64,000 bases of DNA. Origin: Roseibium sp. TrichSKD4. Its GTDB lineage: Bacteria; Pseudomonadota; Alphaproteobacteria; Rhizobiales; Stappiaceae. This document shows positions 8,576 to 17,476 of this stretch, one piece after another; the first letter of the stretch is position 1; each line of letters opens with the position of its first letter. The translations under genes and the position numbers were made by a program. The notes beneath the pieces were generated by a model. It saw nothing but the letters and a program-made list of their open reading frames with translations. It made no database searches and was not told the DNA's origin. The stretch spans positions 763,923-827,922 of the forward strand of contig NZ_GL476319.1 in the NCBI RefSeq assembly GCF_000148725.1, given 5' to 3'.

Positions 8576-10105
8576 ATGGGATTTTTGAGTGTCATTCGAC
8601 GCTGGGCATTGCGTGACAAAATGCCAATCAGAGAGATTTCCCGTCGCACGGGTTTATCTCGCAACACGGTGAAGAAGTATCTGCGCGAGGGCATTGTTGA
8701 GCCGAAGTTCAAAACCCCGCCGCGACCAACCAAACTTGATCCGTATGCGGACCGTTTGTCTTCTTGGCTTGTGGCCCAGACGCGCAAGTCGCGCAAAGAG
8801 CGTCGAACCGTCAAACAGATGCACGTGGATCTGGTGCAGTTAGGGTATGATGGCTCCTATGAACGTGTGGCGGCCTTTGTCCGTGCGTGGCGTGCGGACC
8901 GGCAGCGGGCGGAACAGACGACAGGGCGCGGCACATTTGTGCCTCTGATCTTCCAGCCCGGCGAAGCTTTCCAGTTTGATTGGAGTGAAGACTGGGCCAA
9001 TATTGGCGGCGAGCGACTGAAGCTTCAGGTCGCGCATATCAAGTTGTCACACAGTCGGGCGTTTTTGGTCCGGGCTTACCTGCTGCAAACGCACGAGATG
9101 CTGTTTGACGCCCATTGGCACGCGTTCCGCGTGTTTGGCGGCGTTCCTGGCCGAGGGATCTATGACAATATGAAGACAGCGGTTGATCGCGTCGGCAAAG
9201 GCAAGCAGCGGGACATCAACGTCCGTTTCAAGGCGATGGCTAGCCACTACGTCTTTGAGCCTGAGTTCTGCAATCCGGCTTCAGGTTGGGAGAAAGGCCA
9301 GGTCGAGAAGAACGTCCAGGACGCGCGCAATCGGCTTTGGCAGGTCATGCCCGTCCTTGCAGATCTGGCTGAACTGAACCAATGGCTTGAAGATCGGTGC
9401 ATCGCCCTTTGGGCGGAGACGCCGCACAAAGCCTTGCCGGGGTCTCTCGCCGATGTGTGGAAAGCTGAGAAGCCAATGCTGATGGCTCTGCCGCCGGCCT
9501 TCGATGGATTTATCGAACATAGCAAGCGAGTGTCTCCCACATGCCTGATCACATTCGAACGCAACAGGTATAGCGTGCCCGCCAGCTTTGCGAACCGCCG
9601 TGTCAGCCTGCATGTCTACCCTGACCGACTGGTCGTTGTGGCCGAAGGGCAAACAGTTTGTGAACATGCACGGCTCATTGATCGGTCCTGCCGCAAATCA
9701 GGCAAGGTTGTTTATGACTGGCGGCACTATCTTGCTGTCATTCAGCGCAAACCTGGCGCCCTTCGCAATGGCGCGCCCTTCACCGAGATGCCGGAAGCCT
9801 TCCAACGGCTGCAGGAACGCATGTTACGCAAGGAGGGGGGTGACAGGGAAATGGTCGACATCCTCTCATTGGTTCTGCAGCATAACGAAGAGGACGTGTT
9901 ACGCGCCGTGGACAAGGCGCTGGAAGCGGGTGTGCCAACCAAGACGCATATCCTGAACCTTCTACACCGGTTGATCGACCGTAAGCCGACGGAACATCCA
10001 GAAGTCGACCCACCGGACGCCTTGGCATTGCAAACCACGCCCGAGGCAAATCTAAATCGTTACGATGGCCTGAGACAGGCTGGGGAGAAGCGCCATGCGT
10101 CATGA
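8576..10105 (+). CDS. istA: IS21-family transposase IstA
   Basis: 509 residues from the ATG at 8576 (GGAG 9 bases upstream). Helix-turn-helix [20 protein letters not shown] at the N-terminus, rve/DDE core with [10 protein letters not shown] (Asp), [18 protein letters not shown] (Asp) and [20 protein letters not shown] (Glu), and a C-terminal beta domain with [15 protein letters not shown]. Acts with IstB in transposition. Confidence 0.93.
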   Translation: MGFLSVIRRWALRDKMPIREISRRTGLSRNTVKKYLREGIVEPKFKTPPRPTKLDPYADRLSSWLVAQTRKSRKERRTVKQMHVDLVQLGYDGSYERVAAFVRAWRADRQRAEQTTGRGTFVPLIFQPGEAFQFDWSEDWANIGGERLKLQVAHIKLSHSRAFLVRAYLLQTHEMLFDAHWHAFRVFGGVPGRGIYDNMKTAVDRVGKGKQRDINVRFKAMASHYVFEPEFCNPASGWEKGQVEKNVQDARNRLWQVMPVLADLAELNQWLEDRCIALWAETPHKALPGSLADVWKAEKPMLMALPPAFDGFIEHSKRVSPTCLITFERNRYSVPASFANRRVSLHVYPDRLVVVAEGQTVCEHARLIDRSCRKSGKVVYDWRHYLAVIQRKPGALRNGAPFTEMPEAFQRLQERMLRKEGGDREMVDILSLVLQHNEEDVLRAVDKALEAGVPTKTHILNLLHRLIDRKPTEHPEVDPPDALALQTTPEANLNRYDGLRQAGEKRHAS

Positions 10106-10886
10106 CCCAGCCGGAGCCTCTATCGTCATCATGCTGCGCAGCCTCAAGCTCTATGGCATGGCAAATGCCGTCGAAGACCTGGTCGCCCAAGGTGCCCCAG
10201 CCTTTGAAGCCGCGACCCCGATGTTATCACAGCTGCTCAAGGCTGAAATGGCGGAACGAGAGGTTCGATCCATCGCTTACCACACAAAGGTCGCCCGCTT
10301 CCCTGCATACAAAGACCTCACCGGCTTTGATTTTGCGTCCAGTGAAATTAACGAAGCGAAAGTCCGGCAGTTACACCGGTGTGAGTTCATCGAAAACACC
10401 GAGAATGTCGTTCTGATCGGTGGGCCCGGCACGGGCAAAAGCCACACCGCCACAGCAATCGGCGTTCAGGCGATCGAACACCACAGGCGCAAGGTTCGGT
10501 TCTTCTCAACAGTGGAGCTGGTCAATGCACTGGAGCAAGAAAAAGCGATTGGCAAGGCTGGGAAAATCGCTGATATGCTGACCAAAGTCGACTTGGTCAT
10601 CCTGGATGAGCTCGGTTACCTGCCGTTCAGTTCATCAGGTGGGGCACTGCTCTTTCACCTGCTCAGCAAGCTCTACGAGCGCACAAGCGTCATCATCACA
10701 ACCAACCGTAGCTTCTCAGAATGGGCGCAGGTCTTCACAGATGCAAAGATGACCACCGCTCTCTTAGACCGCCTCACGCACCGCTGCCACATCTTGGAAA
10801 CAGGCAACGACAGCTACCGCTTCAAAGCCAGTTCCAAGGATACAAAGAAAACTAGAAAGGAGACCCCAACATTGACCGCGTCATAG
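10095..10886 (+). CDS. istB: IS21-family helper ATPase IstB
   Basis: 263 residues, AAA+ ATPase of the DnaC/IstB family. Walker A is [19 protein letters not shown], Walker B is [14 protein letters not shown], and sensor 1 is [13 protein letters not shown]. It overlaps the istA stop by 11 bases, the usual coupled arrangement, and selects and remodels target DNA for IstA. Confidence 0.94.
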   Translation: MRHDPAGASIVIMLRSLKLYGMANAVEDLVAQGAPAFEAATPMLSQLLKAEMAEREVRSIAYHTKVARFPAYKDLTGFDFASSEINEAKVRQLHRCEFIENTENVVLIGGPGTGKSHTATAIGVQAIEHHRRKVRFFSTVELVNALEQEKAIGKAGKIADMLTKVDLVILDELGYLPFSSSGGALLFHLLSKLYERTSVIITTNRSFSEWAQVFTDAKMTTALLDRLTHRCHILETGNDSYRFKASSKDTKKTRKETPTLTAS

Positions 10887-10958
10887 ACCACGACGCATAA
10901 CTAAAGGTGGGTCAATTCTCGGTGAAAATACCGGGTCAGTTCTCAGTGAAAATCAACA

Positions 10959-11208
10959 AGAGTTCCGGTTCTTCCAGGGCCAGATCAATGACCTGTTGGC
11001 GGATATCATCGGGGATCCGGTTCCAGACCCGTGCAGGCATGGGGGCCGTGTCCTGCAAGGCATCTATGCCACCGGTTTGATATTTGTCATACCAGACGTA
11101 GAAGGTTGACCTTGGAATACCCAGCCGATCCAGCGTCTGTCTGACTGGAAGATGGGACTGCTCCACCAGTCGAATGATTTCAAGTTTCTCGGAGGCGGGA
11201 TATCTCAT
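10959..11208 (-). pseudogene. IS3-family OrfB, N-terminal fragment cut by IS21
   Basis: About 83 residues from MRYPASEKLEIIRLVEQS to LALEEPEL, where the IS21 end begins. Contains the helix-turn-helix LPVRQTLDRLGIPRSTFYVW; the entire catalytic DDE core is missing. Its start overlaps the OrfA stop (ATGA). Confidence 0.8.
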
Positions 11209-11582
11209 TCGTCGTCGACCCCATCCCCGATCATGCTTTTTTTGAGAAGGCGAAGTTCCAGAGCCTGTTCTGCAACCACTTCCTTCAAGTCCCTCGTCTC
11301 TTTGCGAAGAGACTTTACTTCATCAGAACTGGCTTCACGAGCTGCGTCCCCAGCAAGCCGTTTCTTGCCCGCTTCCATGAAGTCCTTGGACCAGGAATAA
11401 TACTGGCTCTGGGCGATACCTTCCTGGCGGCAAAGTTCTGCAATGCTGTCTTCGCCTCGAAGACCAGAAACCACTATGCGGATCTTCTCTTCAGCGGAAA
11501 ACCGACGGCGGGTCTGGCGTTTGATGTCTTTTACGATCCAATCCGCATCGTCGGTCACTCGGTCCTTCTTTCGTCTCATCAT
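11205..11582 (-). CDS. IS3-family transposase OrfA
   Basis: 125 residues from the ATG pair at 11582. HTH_Tnp_1 domain (RRRFSAEEKIRIVVSGLRGE, IAELCRQEGIAQSQYYSWSKDF) and a C-terminal leucine-rich coiled coil (SLRKETRDLKEVVAEQALEL). In IS3 elements OrfA is made alone or fused to OrfB by frameshifting; here OrfB is truncated so the element is dead. The outer end probably lies within about 11600-11645 but I cannot fix its terminal repeat. Confidence 0.85.
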   Translation of the reverse strand: MMRRKKDRVTDDADWIVKDIKRQTRRRFSAEEKIRIVVSGLRGEDSIAELCRQEGIAQSQYYSWSKDFMEAGKKRLAGDAAREASSDEVKSLRKETRDLKEVVAEQALELRLLKKSMIGDGVDDE

Positions 11583-11629
11583 TTGCTCCTGAGTTAGCAA
11601 TGATGAGCCAAAATCACTCCCTTACGAAA

Positions 11630-11776
11630 TCAAACCAATTTGTCCATTAGGCGCTGACGGAGGACATCCGTCGTGCAAACCAAACGTTCGCTCCAACGCT
11701 TCGGCTTTTCTACAGGCCTAATATTCTTTGCAATACGAAGGAGTTCCTCCTTCCAATAAAATGACTCTATGGCCAT
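11630..11776 (-). CDS. Small protein of unknown function, probably truncated by IS3
   Basis: 48 residues from the ATG at 11776 (AGGA 7 bases upstream), reading MAIESFYWKEELLRIAKNIR and ending RLMDKLV close to the IS3 remnant. The stop may come from IS sequence, so the native protein was likely longer. A TTG-started version reaches 11821 and would overlap the upstream gene. No family recognised. Confidence 0.4.
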   Translation of the reverse strand: MAIESFYWKEELLRIAKNIRPVEKPKRWSERLVCTTDVLRQRLMDKLV

Positions 11777-11807
11777 GCGAAGTCCTATTCGCCCCTCAAT
11801 AATCAGG

Positions 11808-12056
11808 TCACTTGTAAACAAAATTCAGAACGGCCATCAACGCTATGACGAAACTTGACGCTGTTGCGATTGACGCCAACAACCGCTCTGGCCAAGCCAG
11901 CTTAGATGCTATTTTGAGTTTTTGGCCATCCCAATAAAGCTCCCGGGTTTTCGGATCGATGCCTATCAAATCCATTTGTTCTAAAGATATTATTTGAACG
12001 TTTTCGGGCCACCCTTGTCGGGTCTTACCTATCCCCTTCGGCATGTCGGCCATCAT
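11808..12056 (-). CDS. Small membrane-anchored protein of unknown function
   Basis: 82 residues with one C-terminal transmembrane helix (LLASIATASSFVIALMAVLNFVY), leaving a soluble N-terminal domain on the other side. GAGGAG stands close before the ATG. Co-directional with the short gene after it. No family recognised; a cytoplasmic N-terminus is likely. Confidence 0.55.
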   Translation of the reverse strand: MMADMPKGIGKTRQGWPENVQIISLEQMDLIGIDPKTRELYWDGQKLKIASKLAWPERLLASIATASSFVIALMAVLNFVYK

Positions 12057-12190
12057 CCGCTCCTCAGTTTACATCTGCGAATTTCTGCAACACCGGTTCC
12101 GGCCCGTCGAATGGCCCGCGCATTACCGGGTCTCGTGTCAATAGACCTTGGGCCGCGCGCCACGCCTGCTCTTTATCCGCTCAAGTTCGG

Positions 12191-12940
12191 TCATGCCCGC
12201 TGGCCGGTTATTCGCAACGCTTCGCAATCAATCATAACATCCACACCTGTGACGCGAGTGGCAGAATACCCGGCAGTCTTAACCGGTATACCCGTCATCG
12301 GTGCTGAACCATGAACTTCCTGAATTTCCAAAACGGTATACGGGCGCTGATAGAGCCACTCGCGATTTTTAACAGCCGTCAGATCTGCGCTCGGTGGTGT
12401 GTCCTCAGTGAAGGCAAAGAAGTGCAGTGTAAAACCGTGGCTTTCTACCGATTGAACGGACAAGGGTCTCATACCCCACGTCAGGCATGCGTCCCGTATC
12501 GGATTAATTTCGTGTGTCCGCAACGTCAACAGATTCAGGCTTGCCCCACCTCCAAGGCGCGACGGATCATGATTAATTGAGGGCCTATTTCCTTGAAACC
12601 AATGTTCAATAAGCTCGATTGTGAAGCCTTCAGGATCCTGAAAATGCGCAAGATAGCCAATATCCCGAAACTGATGCGGCACCCCCACTGCGAGCCCTTG
12701 GGTTGTGAGTTGTTCATAGGCCAATTCGATGTTGGGAACAGCAAGTGCAATCTTCCAGTAAACATCACCAGCCGAATGCCGATATGGGTACTCGGCCTTT
12801 TCGAAGATGATGCCCGCTTGGGCGGGTCCGTATGACACCGCTCCATCCTCTCGTTGGTCCATGCCCAAGATATCGATATAGAACCGCCTCATCGCTTCGG
12901 GATTGAGACAGCGCAAGGTAATGGTCTCAATCTTGGGCAT
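12191..12940 (-). CDS. VOC-family protein (glyoxalase/dioxygenase fold), two modules
   Basis: 249 residues from ATG 12940, which has GAAGGA 9 bases upstream; longer ORF starts lack such a site. Residues 1-115 form one VOC module (ITLRCLNPEAMRRFYIDILGM, then AHFQDPEGFTIELIEHW with the metal-ligand type Glu) and residues 130-249 a second, degenerate one. VOC proteins bind a divalent metal and act as lyases, dioxygenases or resistance proteins; the substrate cannot be told. The adjoining 73-aa gene is upstream on the same strand. Confidence 0.75.
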   Translation of the reverse strand: MPKIETITLRCLNPEAMRRFYIDILGMDQREDGAVSYGPAQAGIIFEKAEYPYRHSAGDVYWKIALAVPNIELAYEQLTTQGLAVGVPHQFRDIGYLAHFQDPEGFTIELIEHWFQGNRPSINHDPSRLGGGASLNLLTLRTHEINPIRDACLTWGMRPLSVQSVESHGFTLHFFAFTEDTPPSADLTAVKNREWLYQRPYTVLEIQEVHGSAPMTGIPVKTAGYSATRVTGVDVMIDCEALRITGQRA

Positions 12941-12998
12941 AAGCTTTCCTTCGCTCACGAGTAATGTGCGAAAAATGCATACGGCCCGCTCCTTAGTT

Positions 12999-13220
12999 TT
13001 ATGTATGTTTTCCATCAACAACGCCGCCAAGCTCGGGGAATAGCGCGTCAATCAGGCGAATTCGATCCCAGCAAGATTCAACAATTTCATACTGGGCATT
13101 CCACCAAGGTTCTGGTTTGTCGTTAGGCTCTGCATCAATCTCAGCTTGAGCGAAATCCCGACGCGCAGCCGCAGCATCTCGCCACTCTTTGGCCTTATCC
13201 ATCCGCTCCGCTTCGGTCAT
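12999..13220 (-). CDS. Small hypothetical protein
   Basis: 73 residues, acidic and Trp-rich (EPWWNAQYEIVESCWDRIRL). AAGGAG lies 8 bases before the ATG at 13220. Followed 58 bases later by the VOC gene on the same strand. No family recognised. Confidence 0.5.
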   Translation of the reverse strand: MTEAERMDKAKEWRDAAAARRDFAQAEIDAEPNDKPEPWWNAQYEIVESCWDRIRLIDALFPELGGVVDGKHT

Positions 13221-13400
13221 GCTCGGCTCCTTAATTTTTAGCTGTTTCTGAAACACCGGACGACCACTTCCCCGGACAAAACCTTCCTAATACCCAACAC
13301 CAAATTTCCGCAGGTGCCCCAATCTCCTATCACGCAAGATAGCTAGACTTTCACGCTACAACTTATTTGAATATCGAATAACTTGAAAAGGAACATAAAA

Positions 13401-13751
13401 ATGGGAATTTTCTTTTTAGTTTTGCTGTTTTGGTTTTCTGCCCTGTTGTTGTTCATTGTCCACGGTGTGACGAGATCGAGGCGATCTTTCAAACAAAAAT
13501 ACAATGACCCTCTAATCGGGCGCGATGTCGCATTTGAATATAAACTCACTCATGACCAACGACGACAATATGAAGGAGTTATAACTGGAACCTACATCAG
13601 CGACATTGGTAAATACATTGTTTGTGAAATAGAGCCCGACCGAACCGAGTTGACCTTTAATATTTCTAACGTAGTAAGTATTGAGGACTTCAAGTATGAC
13701 GCAAGTTATAGTGCCGAGAAAGCACGGCGGTGGCTCGACAGTCAGATTTAG
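13401..13751 (+). CDS. Single-pass membrane protein of unknown function
   Basis: 116 residues. The N-terminus is one transmembrane helix (MGIFFLVLLFWFSALLLFIV); the rest is a soluble beta-rich domain with many acidic residues. AAGGA precedes the ATG at 13401 by 9 bases, which I prefer to an upstream TTG. Base composition is more A/T-rich than the surrounding backbone. No family recognised. Confidence 0.6.
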   Translation: MGIFFLVLLFWFSALLLFIVHGVTRSRRSFKQKYNDPLIGRDVAFEYKLTHDQRRQYEGVITGTYISDIGKYIVCEIEPDRTELTFNISNVVSIEDFKYDASYSAEKARRWLDSQI

Positions 13752-13966
13752 CTGCTTCCTGCACCAGAGTTACCAGCTTTCATGGCTCGAAAGGTCCGAG
13801 CTGCGATCAGTGCAAGCGCTGGATCATACCCGGCAGCGATTGCTGCACTCTGCTGCGTATTGACGGCAAGCCTACGGCCTTTGCGAATGGCGAATATGCC
13901 CACGGTTTTTTTGCTTTTTCATACCTCGGTTTTAATTCGATCTCGAACTTACGGCAATATTTTTAA
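13730..13966 (+). CDS. Possible small Cys-rich protein
   Basis: 78 codons with a GTG start overlapping the preceding gene by 22 bases. The middle reads SCDQCKRWIIPGSDCC, which could hold a metal, with GC-biased third positions; the C-terminal third is A/T-rich and looks random. It may be the head of a truncated gene. Weakly supported. Confidence 0.25.
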   Translation: MARQSDLAASCTRVTSFHGSKGPSCDQCKRWIIPGSDCCTLLRIDGKPTAFANGEYAHGFFAFSYLGFNSISNLRQYF

Positions 13967-14058
13967 AAATACATATTCGGTTTATTGAATAGGCAAACTA
14001 GCCGTGTGAATCTCTGGTTCAGATATTCGTTTTGAGTTTATGAACAGAGGCCCGATTG

Positions 14059-14310
14059 ATGGATATCCAAGGCTGCAAACTAGTTCAGACCTGCTCTACT
14101 TATCCAGAACAGTATGATGTCTTTAAGGGCAAAGTGCAGATTGGATATCTGCGACTGCGATATGGCGAGTTCACGGCGGAGTATCCCGACTGCGACGGCG
14201 AAACTGTCTACACAGCAGAGCCGGAGGGCGACGGCTATTTCATGGATAGCGAGCGTGACTTTTATTTGGAGAAGGCCGTCTGCGCCCTTCTCAGCAAGTG
14301 TGAACATTAG
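14059..14310 (+). CDS. Small acidic hypothetical protein
   Basis: 83 residues, rich in Tyr, Asp and Glu, with RLRYGEFTAEYPDCDGETVY. Strand-loop repeats suggest a small beta fold. The leader AGAGGCCCGATTGATGG around its start is almost repeated 262 bases later before the next ORF. No family recognised; first gene of the plus-strand phage module. Confidence 0.5.
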   Translation: MDIQGCKLVQTCSTYPEQYDVFKGKVQIGYLRLRYGEFTAEYPDCDGETVYTAEPEGDGYFMDSERDFYLEKAVCALLSKCEH

Positions 14311-14321
14311 AGGCCCGATAG

Positions 14322-14378
14322 ATGGCTGGTGACTACATGATCCATGCGCAAGGTAAAGCGCCATCGGTCGCGTCATGA
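14322..14378 (+). CDS. 18-residue ORF, possible coupling leader
   Basis: ATG 14322 follows the same AGAGGCCCGAT leader as the previous gene, and the stop overlaps the next start as ATGA. It may exist only to couple translation of the following 54-aa gene. Confidence 0.3.
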   Translation: MAGDYMIHAQGKAPSVAS

Positions 14379-14539
14379 AACTCGCAGGCAAACCACGATC
14401 ACGGCAGTGGGTCGCGCTTGCGCGTAGGCAACAATGGTCCGGTCCGGATAACAAAGCGCAGTTTGCGACCAAAAGAGAAGCTGAGACCTGGCTACTCGAA
14501 CAAGCAGAGGCTGCGAATTTCCATTTCGCAGAAAGCTGA
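14375..14539 (+). CDS. Small basic hypothetical protein
   Basis: 54 residues starting MKLAGKPRSRQWVALARRQQ and ending in an amphipathic helix (REAETWLLEQAEAANFHF). Too short to classify. Coupled to the upstream 18-codon ORF. Confidence 0.4.
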   Translation: MKLAGKPRSRQWVALARRQQWSGPDNKAQFATKREAETWLLEQAEAANFHFAES

Positions 14540-14633
14540 TAACAAAAAACAGAAAGTAGAGGCCCCTCGCCTTTCCCACATTTAACCCCGCTCCAGCTCC
14601 AGCATCCTGTTTGGGTAAGATTGGAGCCGGGTT

Positions 14634-15824
14634 ATGTCAGATCCTCATTTGCTTGAACGCAGCGCGCGCCAAAGCGCACCGACCTCCTTTGATGGTGTTA
14701 CACGAGCCTTCGGGCCGTTTGACTTCCAGATCTATGATCCGGCTGATGTGGCCGTGGAAACGCGGGAAATTGGCGCTGTGAACTGGTTGCCGGCAACCGG
14801 TGTGACAATCCAAAAAGGCGCGGCGGATCCGGACTATTTTTCTATTCGTTTCGATGACGCGCAGCCGGCAACCCACGAGTTTCGCGTGCGCGGCAAGCGG
14901 GTGCATGAGCGCTCTGCCAGCCTCTACAGCGGCAAGGGATTGAGCGTTGCAGCGCTTTCCCGAGAGCTGCAACAATCGGCCATGGTCATGCAGGAAGTGC
15001 GCCGGGATGTTAATAGCGTCAACTTGGAAGAAGCTGCGGAAATAGTCTTTCTTGCGCGGCAAGAAGCACAGGCGGCGCAGGAACATGCCTCTGATGCCTT
15101 GGAGGCCAGGCAAGGCATTGAAACTGCCCGCGACACGGCGAAAGCCTACGCGAACGCCCCCGAAGATACCGAAGTCGAGCCCGAGCCATACTCCAGCAAT
15201 CATTATGCAGCCAAGGCGCAGAAGGCGGCAGGTGAAGTCGCAGGTGTTACGCAGGAAGTTGCGTCGCTGGTAGGTGAGACAGAAAAGCTAAAGCTGGCCG
15301 CGCCGTCGATTATCAAGACCATACCTGAAAACGACCGCTATCTTATCATTCCGATTGAGGATTACTTGCAGGGCAATTTGGCCGACATCGAGTTGGCGCT
15401 TTATGGATGGCTGCCCTCGATCAATAACCCGGAGATTGTGTTTCAGGTCAGCACGGACGGCGGTGCGAGCTGGGTCGCGTCAACGAGCTACACGAGTGCG
15501 TCCCTCTACGGCGCAAGCAATACAACGAACGCTAATACCCAACCAAACACGACTACATCAGGCCGCGTTTCGTACCGAGGGACCACATCGAGTTCAGCCA
15601 AGTGGGGTACTTTCGGGCACCTTAGGATTTTCCGAGATCTAAACCTGTTCACCATTCAGGGGCAGGTCGGGGAGTTTGATGAAACGGGGGTTTTGCGGGC
15701 GTGGCACCCTAACGTCCGTATCAGGGAACACACTGTAACGCATTGTCGGTTCTACTACGGAAGCAACGCTCTGTTTAGCGGGGCCAGCCGTTACTCCATC
15801 AAAAACAATCTGAGGCAGGTCTGA
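14634..15824 (+). CDS. Phage tail fibre protein, T7 gp17-like N-terminus
   Basis: 396 residues. The first 95 resemble the podovirus tail-fibre attachment domain (FGPFDFQIYDPADVAV, then ATGVTIQKGAADPDYFSIRF). A long helical, Ala-rich stretch follows (about 120-225, typical trimeric coiled-coil shaft) and then a beta-rich Ser/Thr/Asn tip (about 235-396) for receptor binding. GGAG lies upstream of the ATG. It binds the host surface at the virion tail. Part of a tail-fibre/lysis module with no head genes nearby. Confidence 0.75.
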   Translation: MSDPHLLERSARQSAPTSFDGVTRAFGPFDFQIYDPADVAVETREIGAVNWLPATGVTIQKGAADPDYFSIRFDDAQPATHEFRVRGKRVHERSASLYSGKGLSVAALSRELQQSAMVMQEVRRDVNSVNLEEAAEIVFLARQEAQAAQEHASDALEARQGIETARDTAKAYANAPEDTEVEPEPYSSNHYAAKAQKAAGEVAGVTQEVASLVGETEKLKLAAPSIIKTIPENDRYLIIPIEDYLQGNLADIELALYGWLPSINNPEIVFQVSTDGGASWVASTSYTSASLYGASNTTNANTQPNTTTSGRVSYRGTTSSSAKWGTFGHLRIFRDLNLFTIQGQVGEFDETGVLRAWHPNVRIREHTVTHCRFYYGSNALFSGASRYSIKNNLRQV

Positions 15825-16351
15825 TGCACAGTTTTGAGCTTCCAAATGGTGACCGGCGCACTGTGGACACCCTAGAGGTTTTGGGCGGCAACAAGTACCG
15901 CACGGCCAATCTCAAAGGTGAGCCGGTCGTTATCGACCCCGCCGATCCTGAAAGCCCGTACTTCGGCGCGATGTATCTGCCCGATGGGTTCCCGCCCGAG
16001 CCAGAACCAGCGCCAACAGAAGCGGATATTCGGACCAGTGCCGACGCCCGTGCACTTGCGCTTGCTGGCCAATATTCCGATGCAGAGCGGGAAACATGTC
16101 CGGTGCAAATTGCGGAAGCCGAAGCACTTGCGGCAAACCCAGAAGCCTACACGCCATTTTTGAACATGCGAGCTGAGAAGCGCGGCATGGATGCAGCGTC
16201 ATTGGCAGAAATTGTTCGCCAAAGGCAGTCAGCCTACGCGGCAGCAATGGGGGCTATCTATGGGGCAATGAATCAAATCCTAGCCAATCCGCCCGCCACG
16301 GTTTTAGAAATGGAAGCCGATCCGCGCTGGCCAACTTTTCCGACCACCTGA
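15824..16351 (+). CDS. Probable tail fibre chaperone or accessory protein
   Basis: 175 residues; the N-terminal half has short strands and a Pro-rich joint (PDGFPPEPEPAPTEAD), the C-terminal half is helical (AASLAEIVRQRQSAYAAAMG), the shape of many phage fibre assembly (Tfa-like) proteins. Its ATG overlaps the fibre stop (TGATG), so it is made in step with the fibre. Function inferred from context. Confidence 0.5.
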   Translation: MHSFELPNGDRRTVDTLEVLGGNKYRTANLKGEPVVIDPADPESPYFGAMYLPDGFPPEPEPAPTEADIRTSADARALALAGQYSDAERETCPVQIAEAEALAANPEAYTPFLNMRAEKRGMDAASLAEIVRQRQSAYAAAMGAIYGAMNQILANPPATVLEMEADPRWPTFPTT

Positions 16352-16415
16352 CACCTCGCAGTTAACCCCAGCGCCAGCCGCCTAGACTTGTGATCAAACA
16401 ACCGGAGATCGCAAG

Positions 16416-17228
16416 ATGGCGCTGAAAACTTTATTTTTTTCCTTGAGCATGTGCTGTTTCAGAGGGCGGGTATGTCATCACCCCAAAGACCCGGCGGGCA
16501 ACAACCGGGGTGTCATCCAGCGCACCTATGACGCTCATCGTCGGCGCATGGGCTTGCCCGTCCAAAGCGTACGGCACATCACAGATGATGAAGTACGGGC
16601 CATCTACCGCGAGCAATATTGGAATGCGGTAGCGGGCGATCAACTCCCCGCCGGGGTTGATTATGCCGTGTTTGACTATGCGGTGAACTCCGGCCCACGG
16701 CGGGCCATCAAGGAATTGCAGCGGGTGGTTGGTGCCAAACCAGACGGGATTATCGGCAATGAAACCCTGAGCAAGGTTGGTGAAGCGGTAGAGGCGACTG
16801 TCATCGTCAACCTTTGCGAACAGCGGATGCGGTTTGTGCGTGGTCTGCGCCATTGGCCAATATTTGGCAAGGGATGGACAAGGCGCATCGTTGGGCAATT
16901 TGAGGGCGCGCAAGACGACGATACAGGCGTTCTGGATCGTGCGACACTTATGGCAAGGCGCGCGTTGCCAGCCAACAAGAATGTGCCTATCCCTGCGCCC
17001 AAGGCGGCTGCTCCCGGCAAGGCTCTAGAAGAAGATATCAGCGCCGTTACGGTTGCCTCCGAAGTTGCCAAGGATCCCAAGTGGCTCGGCATCCTTGGGG
17101 CTTTTGGATCCACGCTTGCGACGGTCGCAACAAGTTCTGGTCCCATCGCCTGGGCGGTGGCTGCGGTGCTGATCGGTGGCGGGATCTATCTTGTCTATCG
17201 CACTGAGCGCGGGCAGCTCACTACATGA
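16416..17228 (+). CDS. GH108-type endolysin with C-terminal TM helix; N-terminus damaged
   Basis: 270 residues in the open frame. Family GH108 muramidases cut peptidoglycan with the Glu of an EGGY motif near residue 20. Here that motif is only readable in another frame: LEHVLF, then EGGYVITPK (16462-16488), then KDPAGNNRGVIQ occur in three successive frames, so the annotated frame replaces the catalytic Glu by unrelated residues. Downstream the family features are intact (YDAHRRRMGLPVQSVRHIT, AGVDYAVFDYAVNSGPRRAI, peptidoglycan-binding AKPDGIIGNETL) and a C-terminal transmembrane helix (WAVAAVLIGGGIYLVY) is present. Either the gene has decayed or the sequence has base-call errors in homopolymers. 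As read it should be inactive. Confidence 0.75.
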   Translation: MALKTLFFSLSMCCFRGRVCHHPKDPAGNNRGVIQRTYDAHRRRMGLPVQSVRHITDDEVRAIYREQYWNAVAGDQLPAGVDYAVFDYAVNSGPRRAIKELQRVVGAKPDGIIGNETLSKVGEAVEATVIVNLCEQRMRFVRGLRHWPIFGKGWTRRIVGQFEGAQDDDTGVLDRATLMARRALPANKNVPIPAPKAAAPGKALEEDISAVTVASEVAKDPKWLGILGAFGSTLATVATSSGPIAWAVAAVLIGGGIYLVYRTERGQLTT

Positions 17229-17476
17229 TTGCTCGGCTCGTTTCCTTCTTCACCGGTTGGAAAGCCAAGCTCTTGGCTCTCAGTGCCATTCTGGCGGCTC
17301 TGGGGGCGGTTTTGGCGCGTGTCTACCTTTTGGGAAAGGCAGCTACTCAGCAGGCGGCAGAAAGGACTGCAATCAAAGCCATGCGCAGACGCAAGGAAGT
17401 GGATGATGAAGTTTCCGCCATGGATCACTCCGATCTTGATGAGCACTTTTCTAAGTACATGCGCGACCGCGAGTAA
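17225..17476 (+). CDS. Inner-membrane spanin-like (Rz-type) protein
   Basis: 83 residues with an N-terminal transmembrane helix (LLALSAILAALGAVLARVYLL) and a charged periplasmic helix. Overlaps the endolysin stop by 4 bases. Its 3' part encloses the start of the lipoprotein gene in another frame, the Rz/Rz1 layout. Together such pairs fuse inner and outer membranes in the last step of lysis. Confidence 0.6.
   Translation: MIARLVSFFTGWKAKLLALSAILAALGAVLARVYLLGKAATQQAAERTAIKAMRRRKEVDDEVSAMDHSDLDEHFSKYMRDRE

Larger units (their letters stand above)
8463..10958 (+). mobile_element. IS21-family insertion sequence (2496 bp)
   Basis: Ends TG...CA with a 29-bp perfect terminal inverted repeat starting TGTTGATTTTCACTGAGAAC. 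Extra copies of the CACTGAGAACTGACCC unit lie inside each end (about 8507-8522 and 10906-10926), as is usual for IS21. It carries istA and istB. The flanks do not show a target duplication (GCATGGAC left, AGAGTTCC right), so it marks a deletion or recombination junction. Confidence 0.9.

Noticed and set aside
14080-14472. Minus-strand ORF of 130 codons across small phage genes
   Set aside because: Plus-strand ORFs there have better starts and coupling; the minus ORF has no recognisable features.
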